Source: GCA-958296115 sp965222445 (lineage in GTDB: Bacteria; Chloroflexota; Dehalococcoidia; Lucifugimonadales; CAJWER01). From it: a DNA stretch of 64,000 nt. The notes under the pieces were generated by a model. The model ran no database searches. It was not told the origin of the DNA and worked only from the letters and a program-made list of their open reading frames with translations. Positions 17,338-26,347 of this stretch are shown one piece after another. How positions within the stretch are numbered: position 1 is the first letter of the stretch; every line of letters starts with the position of its first letter. Made by a program: the position numbers and the translations under genes. The stretch lies in contig CBDCTY010000002.1 of assembly GCA_965222445.1 (NCBI GenBank), positions 3,224,001 to 3,288,000 on the forward strand, given 5' to 3'.

Positions 17338-18102
17338 CTATTGGCTGTCGCACGCGTCGTCGAGGGAGAGCTTCCCGTACCGCCGATGGCGCCGGCCGTA
17401 GTCGGCCAGTGCCTTGGCAGCCTCTGCCTCGTCGAAGTCGGGCCACGGGACATCGGTGCTGTAGAACTCGGCGTAGGCAGCCTGCCAAAGAAGGAAATTG
17501 CTCAAGCGCATCTCCCCCGCCGTGCGAATCACGAGGTCGGGGTCCGGCAGCCCGTCCGTATACAGGTAGCGGGCCAGTACCTGTTCGTCTATCTCGTCGG
17601 GGGAGAGACCGTCCGCCACTATCGCCTTGACGGCATCCACTATCTCAGCGCGGCTGCCGTAGTCATAGGCCACGCTGAGCGTCAATACATCATTGTGCCT
17701 GGTCAGGTCGATGCTCTCGCGTATGGCCTCACTCAGGGACTCTGGGAGCCTGTCCAGCCGCCCCAGGTGGTTGATGCGAACGCCCTCTTTGTGCAAGGGC
17801 ATTATCTCGTCCCGAATCGCCTTTCGAAGGAGATTGATCAGGGTCTTGACCTCCTCGTCGGGACGACCCCAGTTCTCGGTCGAAAATGCAAAGAGGGTGA
17901 GGTACTTCACTCCGCGCCCGGCGAAGAAACTGACTATGCGCCGTATGTTGTCCAGACCGGCGCTGTGGCCAGAGGCCCTCGACAAGCTGCGCCCACTGGC
18001 CCATCTACCATTGCCGTCCATGATGATGGCGACGTGGACGGGGATGGACGTGAGTGGCGGCGCGGCCTTCCCGTCGACCGCAGTTTCGTGCAACGTGGAC
18101 AC
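17338..18102 (-). CDS. uppS: Undecaprenyl (polyprenyl) diphosphate synthase
   Basis: Cis-prenyltransferase that makes the lipid carrier for peptidoglycan. The 254-residue protein contains AIIMDGNGRWA with the catalytic Asp, the ASGHSAGLDNIRR loop, FAFSTENWGRP, and the C-terminal RTAGEMRLSNFLLWQAAYAE. The GTG at 18102 has no obvious ribosome binding site; the N-terminal ~20 residues before the conserved core are variable. It lies 8 bases after frr and just before cdsA, the standard order. Confidence 0.95.
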   Translation of the reverse strand: MSTLHETAVDGKAAPPLTSIPVHVAIIMDGNGRWASGRSLSRASGHSAGLDNIRRIVSFFAGRGVKYLTLFAFSTENWGRPDEEVKTLINLLRKAIRDEIMPLHKEGVRINHLGRLDRLPESLSEAIRESIDLTRHNDVLTLSVAYDYGSRAEIVDAVKAIVADGLSPDEIDEQVLARYLYTDGLPDPDLVIRTAGEMRLSNFLLWQAAYAEFYSTDVPWPDFDEAEAAKALADYGRRHRRYGKLSLDDACDSQ

Positions 18103-18110
18103 GTGGCCGG

Positions 18111-18674
18111 CTATACCTCCATCACTTCGGCCTGCTTGTCCCTGGCTATGCCGTCCATCCTGTCTATGAAAGTATCGGTCAGTTGCTGGAGCCTCTCCTG
18201 CGCGCGGCGCCCCGCATCCTGCGCGAGGTCCTTGTCCTTCTCCATCTGCCGGAGGCGCGTAAGCCCGTCGCGTCTGATGTTGCGAACGGCGATGTGGCCG
18301 TCCTCCAGCTTGCGGCCCACCAGCTTCCCGAGCTCCCGGCGCCGCTCCTCGGTCAGAACCGGCAAGTTGAGCCGAACTATCGCGCCGTCGTTGTTCGGCA
18401 CCAGGCCAAGATCCGACTTCAGTATGCTCCGCTCGACCTCCACAAGGGCATTCTTGTCCCAGGGCTCGATCTGGAGCGTACGGGCCTCCGGGACCGATAT
18501 GGACGCAAGCTGGTTTAGAGGCATCACCGTCCCGTAGTAGTCCACCATCAGATTGTCGACGAGGGCCGGGCTGGCCCTTCCCGTCCGCACGGCGTTGAAC
18601 TCGCGGGTCAGGGCTTCGACCGACTTTTGCATCCTCCGCTGGGCATCTGCCAGAGTCTCATTCTCGTCGACCAT
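18111..18674 (-). CDS. frr: Ribosome recycling factor
   Basis: Splits post-termination ribosomes together with EF-G. The 187-residue length is typical. The coiled three-helix domain is visible at the N-terminus (ALTREFNAVRTGRASPALVD) and the C-terminus (KDKDLAQDAGRRAQERLQQL), with the beta domain between them (YGTVMPLNQLASISVPEART). ATG start at 18674. It lies 65 bases after pyrH. Confidence 0.97.
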   Translation of the reverse strand: MVDENETLADAQRRMQKSVEALTREFNAVRTGRASPALVDNLMVDYYGTVMPLNQLASISVPEARTLQIEPWDKNALVEVERSILKSDLGLVPNNDGAIVRLNLPVLTEERRRELGKLVGRKLEDGHIAVRNIRRDGLTRLRQMEKDKDLAQDAGRRAQERLQQLTDTFIDRMDGIARDKQAEVMEV

Positions 18675-18739
18675 TCACTCGCTCCTGGGAAGGATTGACC
18701 CGATTCGGGCAGGTCTGGCACTGTCAGGGCAAGCCGCAG

Positions 18740-19480
18740 CTAGCCGGTCCTGGCCTCCGCCACCATCGACCCTATGCGTTCGCCCTGTATGATCCGCCTG
18801 ATGGTGCCCTCCTCGAATAGGTCGAATACGACGATAGGAAGGTTGTTCTCCTCGCAGAGTGCTAACGCGGTGGCGTCCATCACCTCGAGGCGCTGTTCGA
18901 TCGCCTGCCTGTAGGATATGAAGTCGTACTTGGCAGCGTCCGGGTGGACGTTCGGGTCGGAAGCGTAGACGCCGTCGACATGATGCTTTGCCATGAGCAA
19001 CAGAGTTGCGTCTATCTCGACGGCCCTGAGCGCAGCGGCCGTGTCGGTGGTCATGAAGGGATTGCCGATTCCGGCGGCAAAGATCACAACGCGGCCCTTT
19101 TCGAGATGCCTGATGGCCCTCCGCCTGATGTAAGGCTCCGCGACCTCCTGGATGTTGATGGCTGACTGGGTGCGGGTGGCGACGCCGAATCGTCTCTCAA
19201 GGGCATCCTGCAGCGCTAGGGAGTTGATGATGGTCGCCAGCATTCCGGCGTAGTCTGCAGTCGCCCTGTCCATGCCCTCGCGCTCCGCGTCGGACCCTCT
19301 CCAGATGTTGCCTCCGCCGACCACGACGCCGATCTGCACGCCCATCTCATGGGCACCCACTATCTCTCGGGCCATGTAACCAACGGCCTCAGTGTCGAGG
19401 CCGTAACCCTGCCTGCCCTTGAACGCCTCGCCGCTAAGCTTGAGCAGCACCCTTGCGTGCTGTACGCTGTTCTCGGCCAA
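18740..19480 (-). CDS. pyrH: UMP kinase
   Basis: Phosphorylates UMP to UDP with ATP; hexameric, of the amino-acid kinase fold. Visible motifs are LLKLSGEAFKGRQGYG, VVVGGGNIWRG, the nucleotide stretch GRVVIFAAGIGNPFMTTDTA, and LLMAKHHVDGVYASDP. The 246-residue length is normal. The start is TTG at 19480, only 3 bases after tsf, so the two are translationally linked. Confidence 0.97.
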   Translation of the reverse strand: MAENSVQHARVLLKLSGEAFKGRQGYGLDTEAVGYMAREIVGAHEMGVQIGVVVGGGNIWRGSDAEREGMDRATADYAGMLATIINSLALQDALERRFGVATRTQSAINIQEVAEPYIRRRAIRHLEKGRVVIFAAGIGNPFMTTDTAAALRAVEIDATLLLMAKHHVDGVYASDPNVHPDAAKYDFISYRQAIEQRLEVMDATALALCEENNLPIVVFDLFEEGTIRRIIQGERIGSMVAEARTG

Positions 19481-19483
19481 CCG

Positions 19484-19987
19484 CTATTCCCCGAGAGTGA
19501 ATCTGGAGAATCTGCGAACCCTGACGTTCTCGCCAACCTTTGCGATCGTTTCGTTCAGGATGTCCTGGACAGTCAGCTCGTTGTCCCTGATGAAGGGCTG
19601 CCTGAGCAGGCATACTTCCTGCGGGCTGGCCTCCTCGTCCTCGGGAATCTCATCCTCGTCCACGAACTTCGGAGACATCGCGGCCACCTGCATGGCCACG
19701 TTGTGGGCAAGACTCTTCATGTCTTCGGTGCGAGCGACGAAGTCGGTCTCGCAATTGAGCTCGACCATGGCCCCTACCCTGCCGCCGCTATGGATGTAGG
19801 CCTCTACCAGCCCTTCGTTGGTATCTCTCGACGCCTTCTTGGCTGCGGAGGCTATGCCCTTCTCCCTGAGTATCTTTTGGGCTGCCTCCACGTCTCCATC
19901 GGCCTCTTCGAGAGCGCGCTTGGAGTCCATTATTCCGGCCCCGGTCATATCCCTCAGGGCCTTGATCGCTTCTACGGTAGCTGCCAA
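19484..19987 (-). CDS. tsf: Elongation factor Ts, short form
   Basis: Nucleotide exchange factor for EF-Tu. The N-terminal UBA-like domain reads AIKALRDMTGAGIMDSKRAL; the core has the EF-Tu contact ELNCETDFVAR. At 167 residues it is much shorter than the two-repeat E. coli form (283) and also below the Thermus single-core form (196). The coiled-coil insertion is missing and an acidic stretch (FVDEDEIPEDEEA) replaces part of it. TTG start at 19987, 2 bases after rpsB. Confidence 0.96.
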   Translation of the reverse strand: MAATVEAIKALRDMTGAGIMDSKRALEEADGDVEAAQKILREKGIASAAKKASRDTNEGLVEAYIHSGGRVGAMVELNCETDFVARTEDMKSLAHNVAMQVAAMSPKFVDEDEIPEDEEASPQEVCLLRQPFIRDNELTVQDILNETIAKVGENVRVRRFSRFTLGE

Positions 19988-19989
19988 TT

Positions 19990-20832
19990 CTATCCCTCGG
20001 CTTTTGTCTTGTCTGGGGTCCCGTCCACGGGAACCGCATCTCCGGCGACGGGATCGGCCTGCTCCGGCGCCTCGGGGCCTCCCTCGGCAAACTCGGCTTG
20101 CTCCGCCTCTCGCCGGTTCCTTCCTTCGATGATCGCATCCGCTATGCGTGTCGTCACGAGCCTGATGGACCTGATCGCGTCATCGTTCCCAGGTATGGGG
20201 TAGTCGATGAGAGTCGGGTCGCAGTCCGTGTCTACCAGAGCCACGATTGGCACGCCCACTCGCCTGGCCTCGGCTACTGCGATGCCCTCTTTGCCCACGT
20301 CGATGACGAACAGCACGCCTGGCATCTCCGTCATCTCCTTGATGCCGCCCAGGTACCTGTTCAGCCGTGCCACCGAGTCGTCAAGCTTGAGCGCCTCCCT
20401 CTTCGTCCGAAGCTGGAACTCGCCTTTCTCCTTCATCGTCTCCAGCTGGACCAGATAGTCGATACGGGCCTGAATGGTCCTGAAGTTCGTCAGGGTTCCG
20501 CCGAGCCACCTGGTGTTGATGAAGAAGGCGCCGCTGCGCTTGGCCTCATACTCCACGGTGTCGGACGCCTGCTTCTTAGTGCCTACGAACACGACCTTCT
20601 TGCCATCGGCGACCGTATCCTCGATGAATTGGCAGGCGCGCTCGATGTGCTGGAGGGTCTGCTGCAGGTCGATGATGTGGATCCCATTGCGATGGGCAAA
20701 GATATACTGCCTCATCTTCGGGTTCCAGCGCCGCTTCTGGTGCCCGAAATGGACACCGGCTTCGAGGAGCGACTTCATCGATATCTGCGGCACCGTCGTC
20801 TCTGCGATCCCTTGTTCGACCTGTTGCACCAT
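19990..20832 (-). CDS. rpsB: 30S ribosomal protein S2
   Basis: Small-subunit protein. The sequence has SLLEAGVHFGHQKRRWNPKM and YIFAHRNGIHIIDLQQT near the N-terminus, FVGTKKQASDTV and NTRWLGGTLTNF in the middle, and LVDTDCDPTLIDYPIPGNDD. At 280 residues it carries a ~15-residue N-terminal extension and a ~40-residue acidic, Pro/Ala-rich C-terminal tail. ATG start at 20832 behind GGAAGG. It opens the operon toward proS. Confidence 0.96.
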   Translation of the reverse strand: MVQQVEQGIAETTVPQISMKSLLEAGVHFGHQKRRWNPKMRQYIFAHRNGIHIIDLQQTLQHIERACQFIEDTVADGKKVVFVGTKKQASDTVEYEAKRSGAFFINTRWLGGTLTNFRTIQARIDYLVQLETMKEKGEFQLRTKREALKLDDSVARLNRYLGGIKEMTEMPGVLFVIDVGKEGIAVAEARRVGVPIVALVDTDCDPTLIDYPIPGNDDAIRSIRLVTTRIADAIIEGRNRREAEQAEFAEGGPEAPEQADPVAGDAVPVDGTPDKTKAEG

Positions 20833-20967
20833 ATAGAGGCCTTCCGCATCTGTATTGCGAGAATTAGGCCCACGCAAGGCGGGGCCAATTGAAGTATACC
20901 ATAGCCTTGCCGCGCCGCTCCGCCATTTTCGAAGCGACGGTGGACACCGCACACGGCGCCCAGCTGG

Positions 20968-22812
20968 CTACTCGACAGTCACCGTCTTGGCCAGATTCCG
21001 CGGCTGGTCCACGTCGACTCCCCTGCGTGCGGCGATGTGGTATGCCAGTAGCTGAACGGGCACGGCCATCAGCAGGGGGGTCATCGCCTCGGAGGCCCTC
21101 GGCACGTAGACGACGTCCTCGGCGAGGTCGGCAATAAGCGAGTCACCCTCGGTGGCTATTGCGATTACCCTGGCCCCGCGCGCGTTCGCCTCGCTGACGC
21201 TGTTCAGCATCTTCTCGTAGAGCGGGCCCTGGGGGATCAGGGCAACCACGGGCATATTCTCGTCGATCAGTGATATGGGGCCATGCTTCATCTCTCCGGC
21301 GGGATACCCCTCGGCATGGATGTAGCTGATCTCCTTCAGCTTCAGTGCTCCCTCCATCGCAAGGGGGTATTGGATACCGCGGCCCAGGTACAGGAAGTCT
21401 GAGTGGAGGGCGTACTTCCGGGCAAGATGCAGATAAGGGGACTCGTCGTCGAGCTGAGTTCCAAGCAGGTGAGGCAGCTGCGCCAGCTCGCCCACAAGCC
21501 GGCGAAGGTCGTCCTGGCCGAGTACGCCTCTTGTTGCCCCGAGATGGAGCGCTAGCATGTAGAGGGAGAGGAGCGAGCAGGTGAAGGTCTTGCTCCCGGC
21601 CACGCTGATCTCCAGGCCGGAGCGGATGAAGATCGTGCCGTCAGCTATTCGCGTGGCCTGGGTACCCTCATAGTTGCACAGCACCACCTGCCGGGCGCCC
21701 TTGAGCGCCGCCTCGCTCATGGCCGCGAGGGTGTCGGCAGTCTCGCCAGACTGGCTTACCGACACCACGAGGGTGTCCTCTTCGATGACCGGATCGCGGT
21801 ACCGGAACTCAGATGAGTTGTCGTATTCGGCCTGAATGCGCCCGAGGGACTCGATCCAGTGTCGGCCCGCCATAGCCGCGTGCATACTCGTCCCCATCCC
21901 TATGAGGATCACGCGTTTCAGCCGCTTCACCTCCTCGGCAGTGAGCGGGAACCCGTCGAGGTTGACGGAGTGGGTGTCGAACGAGACCCTGCCCCTCATC
22001 GCATTTAAGGCGGCTTCCGGCTGCTCGTGAATCTCCTTGAGCATGTAGTGTTTGTACTGGCCCTTGACGGCCGCCAGGGGGTCGTACGACACGGTTGAAG
22101 CGCTCTTGGCAACCGCTCCGCCGGAGAGCGCCGAGTAGCGGGCTTCCGTGGGCGTCACGGCGACGGCCTCGCCCCCGGCAAGGTAGGCGACAGTCCTCGT
22201 ATACGGCAGCAGCGCGGGCAGATCGCTCGCCACCAGCATCTCGCCGTCCCCGTAGCCTACGACGATGCCGCCAGCGTTGCCCTGTCTGAATGCGGCAAGC
22301 TTGTCCGGCTCTCTCCTGGAGAATGCCACGACAGCCTGGGCTCCACGAATCCGCCCCGCCGCTCTGTTTGTCGCATCCTCGATTGAAAGCCCCTGGCCCA
22401 TGTAGGACTCGATGAGGTGGGGGATGCACTCGCTGTCCGTCTCGGACGAGAAGACGTGACCCTGCGACTCCAGCTCCTGCCGCAACTCGACAAAATTCTC
22501 GACGATGCCGTTGTGGACGACCGCGATCTCGTCGCGGCAGTCGGTGTGAGGATGAGCGTTGTCGTCGGTCGGGCCTCCGTGGGTCGCCCACCTCGTGTGG
22601 CCTATGCCCATCCGTCCGTCCGGCATGCGGCCCGACGTTGCCGCGACCAGCTCGCTCAGCTTTCCCTTCGACCTGCGCCGCGCAATGCGACCCGAGGGCT
22701 CCATCACCGCGATGCCCGCGCTGTCGTAGCCCCGGTATTCGAGCTTGGCAAGCCCGTCAAACAGTATGGGAGCCACCGGCCTGGCTCCCGTATAGCCGAC
22801 TATTCCGCACAT
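20968..22812 (-). CDS. glmS: Glutamine-fructose-6-phosphate aminotransferase (isomerizing)
   Basis: Makes glucosamine-6-phosphate for cell-wall precursors. The 614-residue protein begins MCGIVGYTGARPV, so Cys1 is the glutaminase nucleophile. Then come the class II amidotransferase domain (GHTRWATHGGPTDDNAHPH), two SIS sugar-isomerase domains (GTSMHAAMAGRHWIE, SVSQSGETADT, LGRGIQYPLAMEGALKLKE), and the C-terminal NLAKTVTVE. ATG at 22812 fixes the catalytic Cys at position 2. No glmS ribozyme is seen in the upstream 140 bases, which separate it from the divergent SDR gene. Confidence 0.97.
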   Translation of the reverse strand: MCGIVGYTGARPVAPILFDGLAKLEYRGYDSAGIAVMEPSGRIARRRSKGKLSELVAATSGRMPDGRMGIGHTRWATHGGPTDDNAHPHTDCRDEIAVVHNGIVENFVELRQELESQGHVFSSETDSECIPHLIESYMGQGLSIEDATNRAAGRIRGAQAVVAFSRREPDKLAAFRQGNAGGIVVGYGDGEMLVASDLPALLPYTRTVAYLAGGEAVAVTPTEARYSALSGGAVAKSASTVSYDPLAAVKGQYKHYMLKEIHEQPEAALNAMRGRVSFDTHSVNLDGFPLTAEEVKRLKRVILIGMGTSMHAAMAGRHWIESLGRIQAEYDNSSEFRYRDPVIEEDTLVVSVSQSGETADTLAAMSEAALKGARQVVLCNYEGTQATRIADGTIFIRSGLEISVAGSKTFTCSLLSLYMLALHLGATRGVLGQDDLRRLVGELAQLPHLLGTQLDDESPYLHLARKYALHSDFLYLGRGIQYPLAMEGALKLKEISYIHAEGYPAGEMKHGPISLIDENMPVVALIPQGPLYEKMLNSVSEANARGARVIAIATEGDSLIADLAEDVVYVPRASEAMTPLLMAVPVQLLAYHIAARRGVDVDQPRNLAKTVTVE

Positions 22813-22951
22813 TGCGCCATGCTCTCCGATTGCCGCAGCACAGGCTGGGTTCCCTACGAGGGAGCTATGATAAGCTGGCCGCCGCAACCCGGGCGCCGCG
22901 ACAGTCGTTGCCAGCCGTACTACCGTGCAAGCCTAGCATGAGGTGAAGACT

Positions 22952-23734
22952 TTGGAAACTCTCCGACAGGACACGTTTGGCCTCACAGGGCGCGCCGCGC
23001 TTGTGACGGGCGGGAACGGCGGTATAGGGCTCGGTATTGCCGGCGGGCTGGCCGGGGCCGGGGCATCCGTCGCCATCGCCGCCCGCGACCGGTCGAAGAC
23101 GGCCCGGGCCGTCGAGGGCCTGTCCGAGTCCGGCTCGGATGTCATCGGCCTCGAGATCGACGTTGCGGACGAAGGCTCGGTCGCCGACGCTGTGGCCGCG
23201 GCTGCACAACGGTTCGGGCGGCTGGACATCCTGGTCAACAACGCCGGCATCGCGGTTCGCAAGCAGCCCCATGAATACTCCGTGGACGAGTGGGACCAAG
23301 TCCTGGACATCAACCTGAAGGGCACGTTCCTCTGCGCGCGGGCGGCCTATCCGCACATGGTAGAGGCCGGCGGCGGCAGCATCGTGAACATCGGATCGAT
23401 GACGTCGATCTTCGGCAGCGACTGGGTGTCCTCCTACTCCGCCAGCAAGGGAGGCGTCGTCCAACTCTCCCGCAGCCTCGCCATCGCATGGGCATTGAAG
23501 GGTATCAGGGTGAACGCCATCCTGCCGGGATGGATCAGGACCGACCTGACGAGCGGGTACTGGACCAATCCCGACAATCGAGATCGCTTCGAATTTATCA
23601 ACCGCCGCATCCCGGCGGGCAAGTGGGGCTGCCCGGAAGACCTGGCGGGGCTGGCCGTATTCCTCTCCAGCGACGCCGCCTCCTACATTACGGGAGCCGC
23701 CATTCCCGTAGACGGCGGGTACTCATCCTACTGA
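22952..23734 (+). CDS. Short-chain dehydrogenase/reductase
   Basis: NAD(P)-dependent oxidoreductase of the classical SDR type, about 260 residues. The cofactor motif is TGGNGGIGLGIAGG, followed by NNAGIAV; the catalytic Ser is in NIGSMTSIFG and the Tyr-Lys pair in SYSASKGG. The C-terminus ITGAAIPVDGGYSSY is typical of sugar-acid and polyol dehydrogenases such as gluconate 5-dehydrogenase, but the substrate cannot be fixed. I prefer TTG at 22952, 6 bases after GAGGTG; the GTG at 22943 lies inside that ribosome binding site. It is divergent from glmS. Confidence 0.9.
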   Translation: METLRQDTFGLTGRAALVTGGNGGIGLGIAGGLAGAGASVAIAARDRSKTARAVEGLSESGSDVIGLEIDVADEGSVADAVAAAAQRFGRLDILVNNAGIAVRKQPHEYSVDEWDQVLDINLKGTFLCARAAYPHMVEAGGGSIVNIGSMTSIFGSDWVSSYSASKGGVVQLSRSLAIAWALKGIRVNAILPGWIRTDLTSGYWTNPDNRDRFEFINRRIPAGKWGCPEDLAGLAVFLSSDAASYITGAAIPVDGGYSSY

Positions 23735-23764
23735 CAAGGCCCAGCGTGGAGGCCTGGCCGGTTG

Positions 23765-23870
23765 TTATACCAATTTATTTTGAGCGCGCCGTAAATCCGT
23801 CATTCCCGCGAAGGCGGGAACCCACTCCCTGGCCGCACATATACGGCGGCATCACGGTGACTTGGTATTA
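23765..23870. mobile_element. Miniature element with palindromic core
   Basis: About 106 bp between imperfect 9-bp inverted repeats (TTATACCAA and TTGGTATTA, 8 of 9 match). The interior has a hairpin around GTCATTCCCGCGAAGGCGGG, the same core family as the insertions at 10571, 46077 and 50608. No coding capacity and no clear target duplication. Confidence 0.55.
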
Positions 23871-23874
23871 GGTT

Positions 23875-24038
23875 GTGTTGACATTCCGGTTTCATGTCAT
23901 TCCGAACGCAGTGAGGAATCTAAAGCGGTAGCGGCATTACAGGCATAGGCTTTAGATTCTTCGTCGCTTTGCTCCTCAGAATGACAATTTGGACGGCTTA
24001 CTCGGTTATGAAATGCCCGGTATCTCAAATGTCAACAC
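23875..24038. mobile_element. Miniature inverted-repeat element, second type
   Basis: A 164-bp block with perfect 11-bp terminal repeats GTGTTGACATT and AATGTCAACAC. The interior is a long imperfect palindrome whose arms read GTCATTCCGAACGCAGTGAG and, inverted, CTCCTCAGAATGAC, separated by GGAATCTAAAG/CTTTAGATTC arms. It sits directly next to the element ending at 23870 and upstream of the galU 3' end. Confidence 0.7.
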
Positions 24039-24055
24039 TGCCTAGTCTTCGTCGA

Positions 24056-24916
24056 TCAGACCGCGTCTTCGAGCCAGTCCCGGAGATCGGTCGACAACTC
24101 CTTGCGCTGGAGTGCCGTGTGGACCGACGCCTTCAGGAGGCCTAGAGGTGTGCCCACGTCGAAGTGGACGCCCGGGAATTCGTAGCCGTATATGCTCTGC
24201 GTCTCGCGCAGATTCGCCATCGCGTCCGTAATCTGTATCTCGCCGCCGGCGCCGGAATCCGTCACGCTCAGCGCGTCGAATATCCCCGGCGTGAGAACGT
24301 AGCGGCCTATAATCGCAAGGTTGGAGGGCGCGTCCTCCAGAGCGGGCTTCTCGACGAGGCTCCGCACCTCGTAGGTCCTCTCGTCGACGTGCTCCGCCTC
24401 GACGATACCGAGGCTGGGCACCATCTCGTCGGGGACCTCCCGCAGGGCGATGACGCTCGCCCCCCTCTCCGTGTGCAGTTCGATCATCCTGCCCGTCACG
24501 GACGGCCCGCCCAGTATGACGTCGTCAGGCAGGAGCAGCGCGAACGGCTCGTCGCCGACTATAGGCCTTGCGGAGAGGACAGCGTGGCCCAGACCGCGCT
24601 GCTCGTGCTGGTAGACGTAGCTGATGTCGGCCATCTCCGGGATGCCCAGCATCAGCTCCAGGATCTCGGCCTTGGCAGTGCGTTCGAGGGCGTGCTCGAG
24701 CTCCCCGAAGCGCCCGAAGTAGTGGCCTATGGCCTCCTGCCTCTGGGACACGACAATTGTGACGTGCTCGATGCCCGCCTCCGACACCTCCCGCACCGCG
24801 TGGTGAATCGGCGGCGTGTCGAGTATCGGAAGCAGCGCCTTCGGGACCGCCCTGGTCGCAGGAAGGAACCTGGTGCCGAAACCTGCGACCGGCAGAACCG
24901 CCTTGCGTACCTTCAA
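24056..24916 (-). CDS. galU: UTP-glucose-1-phosphate uridylyltransferase
   Basis: Makes UDP-glucose for glycans. The 286-residue protein starts with the nucleotidyltransferase motif AGFGTRFLPATRAVPKALLP, has the metal Asp in FALLLPDDVI, the substrate lysine region VRSLVEKPA, and GGEIQITDAM. The TTG at 24916 follows GGAGGT by 5 bases. The frame is open far upstream into the MFS gene, but that part shows no similarity to anything and is a shadow of the exporter. It starts 11 bases after the MFS gene. Confidence 0.95.
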   Translation of the reverse strand: MKVRKAVLPVAGFGTRFLPATRAVPKALLPILDTPPIHHAVREVSEAGIEHVTIVVSQRQEAIGHYFGRFGELEHALERTAKAEILELMLGIPEMADISYVYQHEQRGLGHAVLSARPIVGDEPFALLLPDDVILGGPSVTGRMIELHTERGASVIALREVPDEMVPSLGIVEAEHVDERTYEVRSLVEKPALEDAPSNLAIIGRYVLTPGIFDALSVTDSGAGGEIQITDAMANLRETQSIYGYEFPGVHFDVGTPLGLLKASVHTALQRKELSTDLRDWLEDAV

Positions 24917-24927
24917 GTCGGACCTCC

Positions 24928-26262
24928 CTACCAGGCCATGGCGACCCTGCCGGTCCGGAACACCTGCCTGAGGATCGGCTGGTTGGCACTCAGGGCCGCG
25001 ACGACCGCAAGGAAGATCAAGCCTGTGACGATCATGACAGGTGGTGCGCTGTACTCGTCCGCCAGGAAGCCGTACCCGAGGTTGGCGAAAGCCATTACCC
25101 CGCCTGCGTGCAGTATGTACAGGCTCGAAATGCGGGCTCGCAGCCTGTCGGGCACCATCATCTGCACGTACGTGTTGGAGAGCGCCATGAAGGTCGCCTG
25201 CGCTGCGCCCATCGCCCCGGCTAAGAGTACAGCCACGGCTATGTTCGTAGCCGCGGCGAGCATCACCGGCGTCGCGGCGCTCGCAACGCCGGTGACAAGC
25301 AGGATGCGTCCCTTGATCCGGTCGTCCCGGACGCCCGCCAACGCCATCATCCCAACGAGCGAACCCGCGCCGAAGCCCATCATCAGGTAGTTGAAGACCG
25401 AGGCGCCGGAAGCTCCCAGGGTTTTGCTCGAAAAGACAGGCATCATCGACTCGAAGGACATCACGAGGGCGCAGTGGAACGCCACCAGGATGACGAACAG
25501 GGCGAGGGTGTGGTTGGTGTAGATGTGCACCATCCCGTCGACAATGTTCCTGAAGACGCCCTGGTCGGACCTCGTCTCGCCGGTGGACACGGTCTTCACG
25601 CGCGACATCAGCAGGCCGCCGCACAACTGGAATACCACAGCGAGGACCAGCACGGCCTCGACGCCCAGGGAGTCAATTTCGAGCTGCGGAAAAGTGTTAA
25701 CCATGCTAACTATCAGGTTGTGAATCCGGGAGTCGACATCGAGCAGCGGCGCCGCCACCAGCAGGCCCAGGAAGCGGGCGCCATGCCTAGACGAGCTGTT
25801 CAGCACCAGTGCGTTCAGCAGGTCCCGCCTCGGCACCTGGTTCGGGACTAGAGCCGCCATGGACGGCTCCTGCACCGACCGGATGGTGCCGTTCACCAGC
25901 GCAAACAGGCCAACGTGCCACAGCTCGGCGAGTCCGCTCGCCACAAGGACAGCCAGGGCGCCGGCCACCGCCCCTCCCATTATGAACGTGGACGAGGCCA
26001 GCCTGCGGCGGTCGAAGATGTCGCCCAGCAGCCCCCCCACCGGCGACACGACCAGGAACGGAATCATTGCCGCGAACGTGGTGATACCGACCCACCCGGA
26101 AGACTCGGACTCTTTGTACACGAGCCACGACGTAGCTATGATGAACGTCCACATCGCCGAGCCGGAGCACATACCGGCAAGCCATGTGTTGCGGAAATCG
26201 GCGTGCTTCAGAGACGAGAACTGCGGCAGGTCGGTCGGTCTGAGGACACGTCTGGGCTGCAA
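24928..26262 (-). CDS. MFS transporter (MFS_3 / enterobactin-exporter-like)
   Basis: Membrane exporter of 444 residues with about 11-12 hydrophobic segments. The loop between segments 2 and 3 is GGLLGDIFDRRRLASSTF, the MFS motif A, and NGTIRSVQEPSMAALVPNQV is characteristic of the MFS_3 group. The middle loop (residues 195-225) carries FPQLEIDSLGVEAV. The substrate is unknown. The start is probably TTG at 26262; the next in-frame ATG would remove part of segment 1. It is divergent from the RidA gene and 11 bases ahead of galU. Confidence 0.88.
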   Translation of the reverse strand: MQPRRVLRPTDLPQFSSLKHADFRNTWLAGMCSGSAMWTFIIATSWLVYKESESSGWVGITTFAAMIPFLVVSPVGGLLGDIFDRRRLASSTFIMGGAVAGALAVLVASGLAELWHVGLFALVNGTIRSVQEPSMAALVPNQVPRRDLLNALVLNSSSRHGARFLGLLVAAPLLDVDSRIHNLIVSMVNTFPQLEIDSLGVEAVLVLAVVFQLCGGLLMSRVKTVSTGETRSDQGVFRNIVDGMVHIYTNHTLALFVILVAFHCALVMSFESMMPVFSSKTLGASGASVFNYLMMGFGAGSLVGMMALAGVRDDRIKGRILLVTGVASAATPVMLAAATNIAVAVLLAGAMGAAQATFMALSNTYVQMMVPDRLRARISSLYILHAGGVMAFANLGYGFLADEYSAPPVMIVTGLIFLAVVAALSANQPILRQVFRTGRVAMAW

Positions 26263-26347
26263 TTGGTACGCCTCAGGCCGGTCGTTAGGCTAAACTGCTG
26301 CGATTATAGCATCAGGACAGCGGAGACTTTCGGAGCGAGGTACCGCA

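Noticed and set aside
22813..22951. glmS ribozyme upstream of glmS
   Set aside because: The intergenic stretch is too short and has no ribozyme core pairing; it is needed for the divergent SDR promoter.
24917..25624. Upstream extension of the galU frame by over 200 codons
   Set aside because: It lies entirely within the MFS gene in another frame, has no similarity, and a strong ribosome site marks the TTG at 24916.
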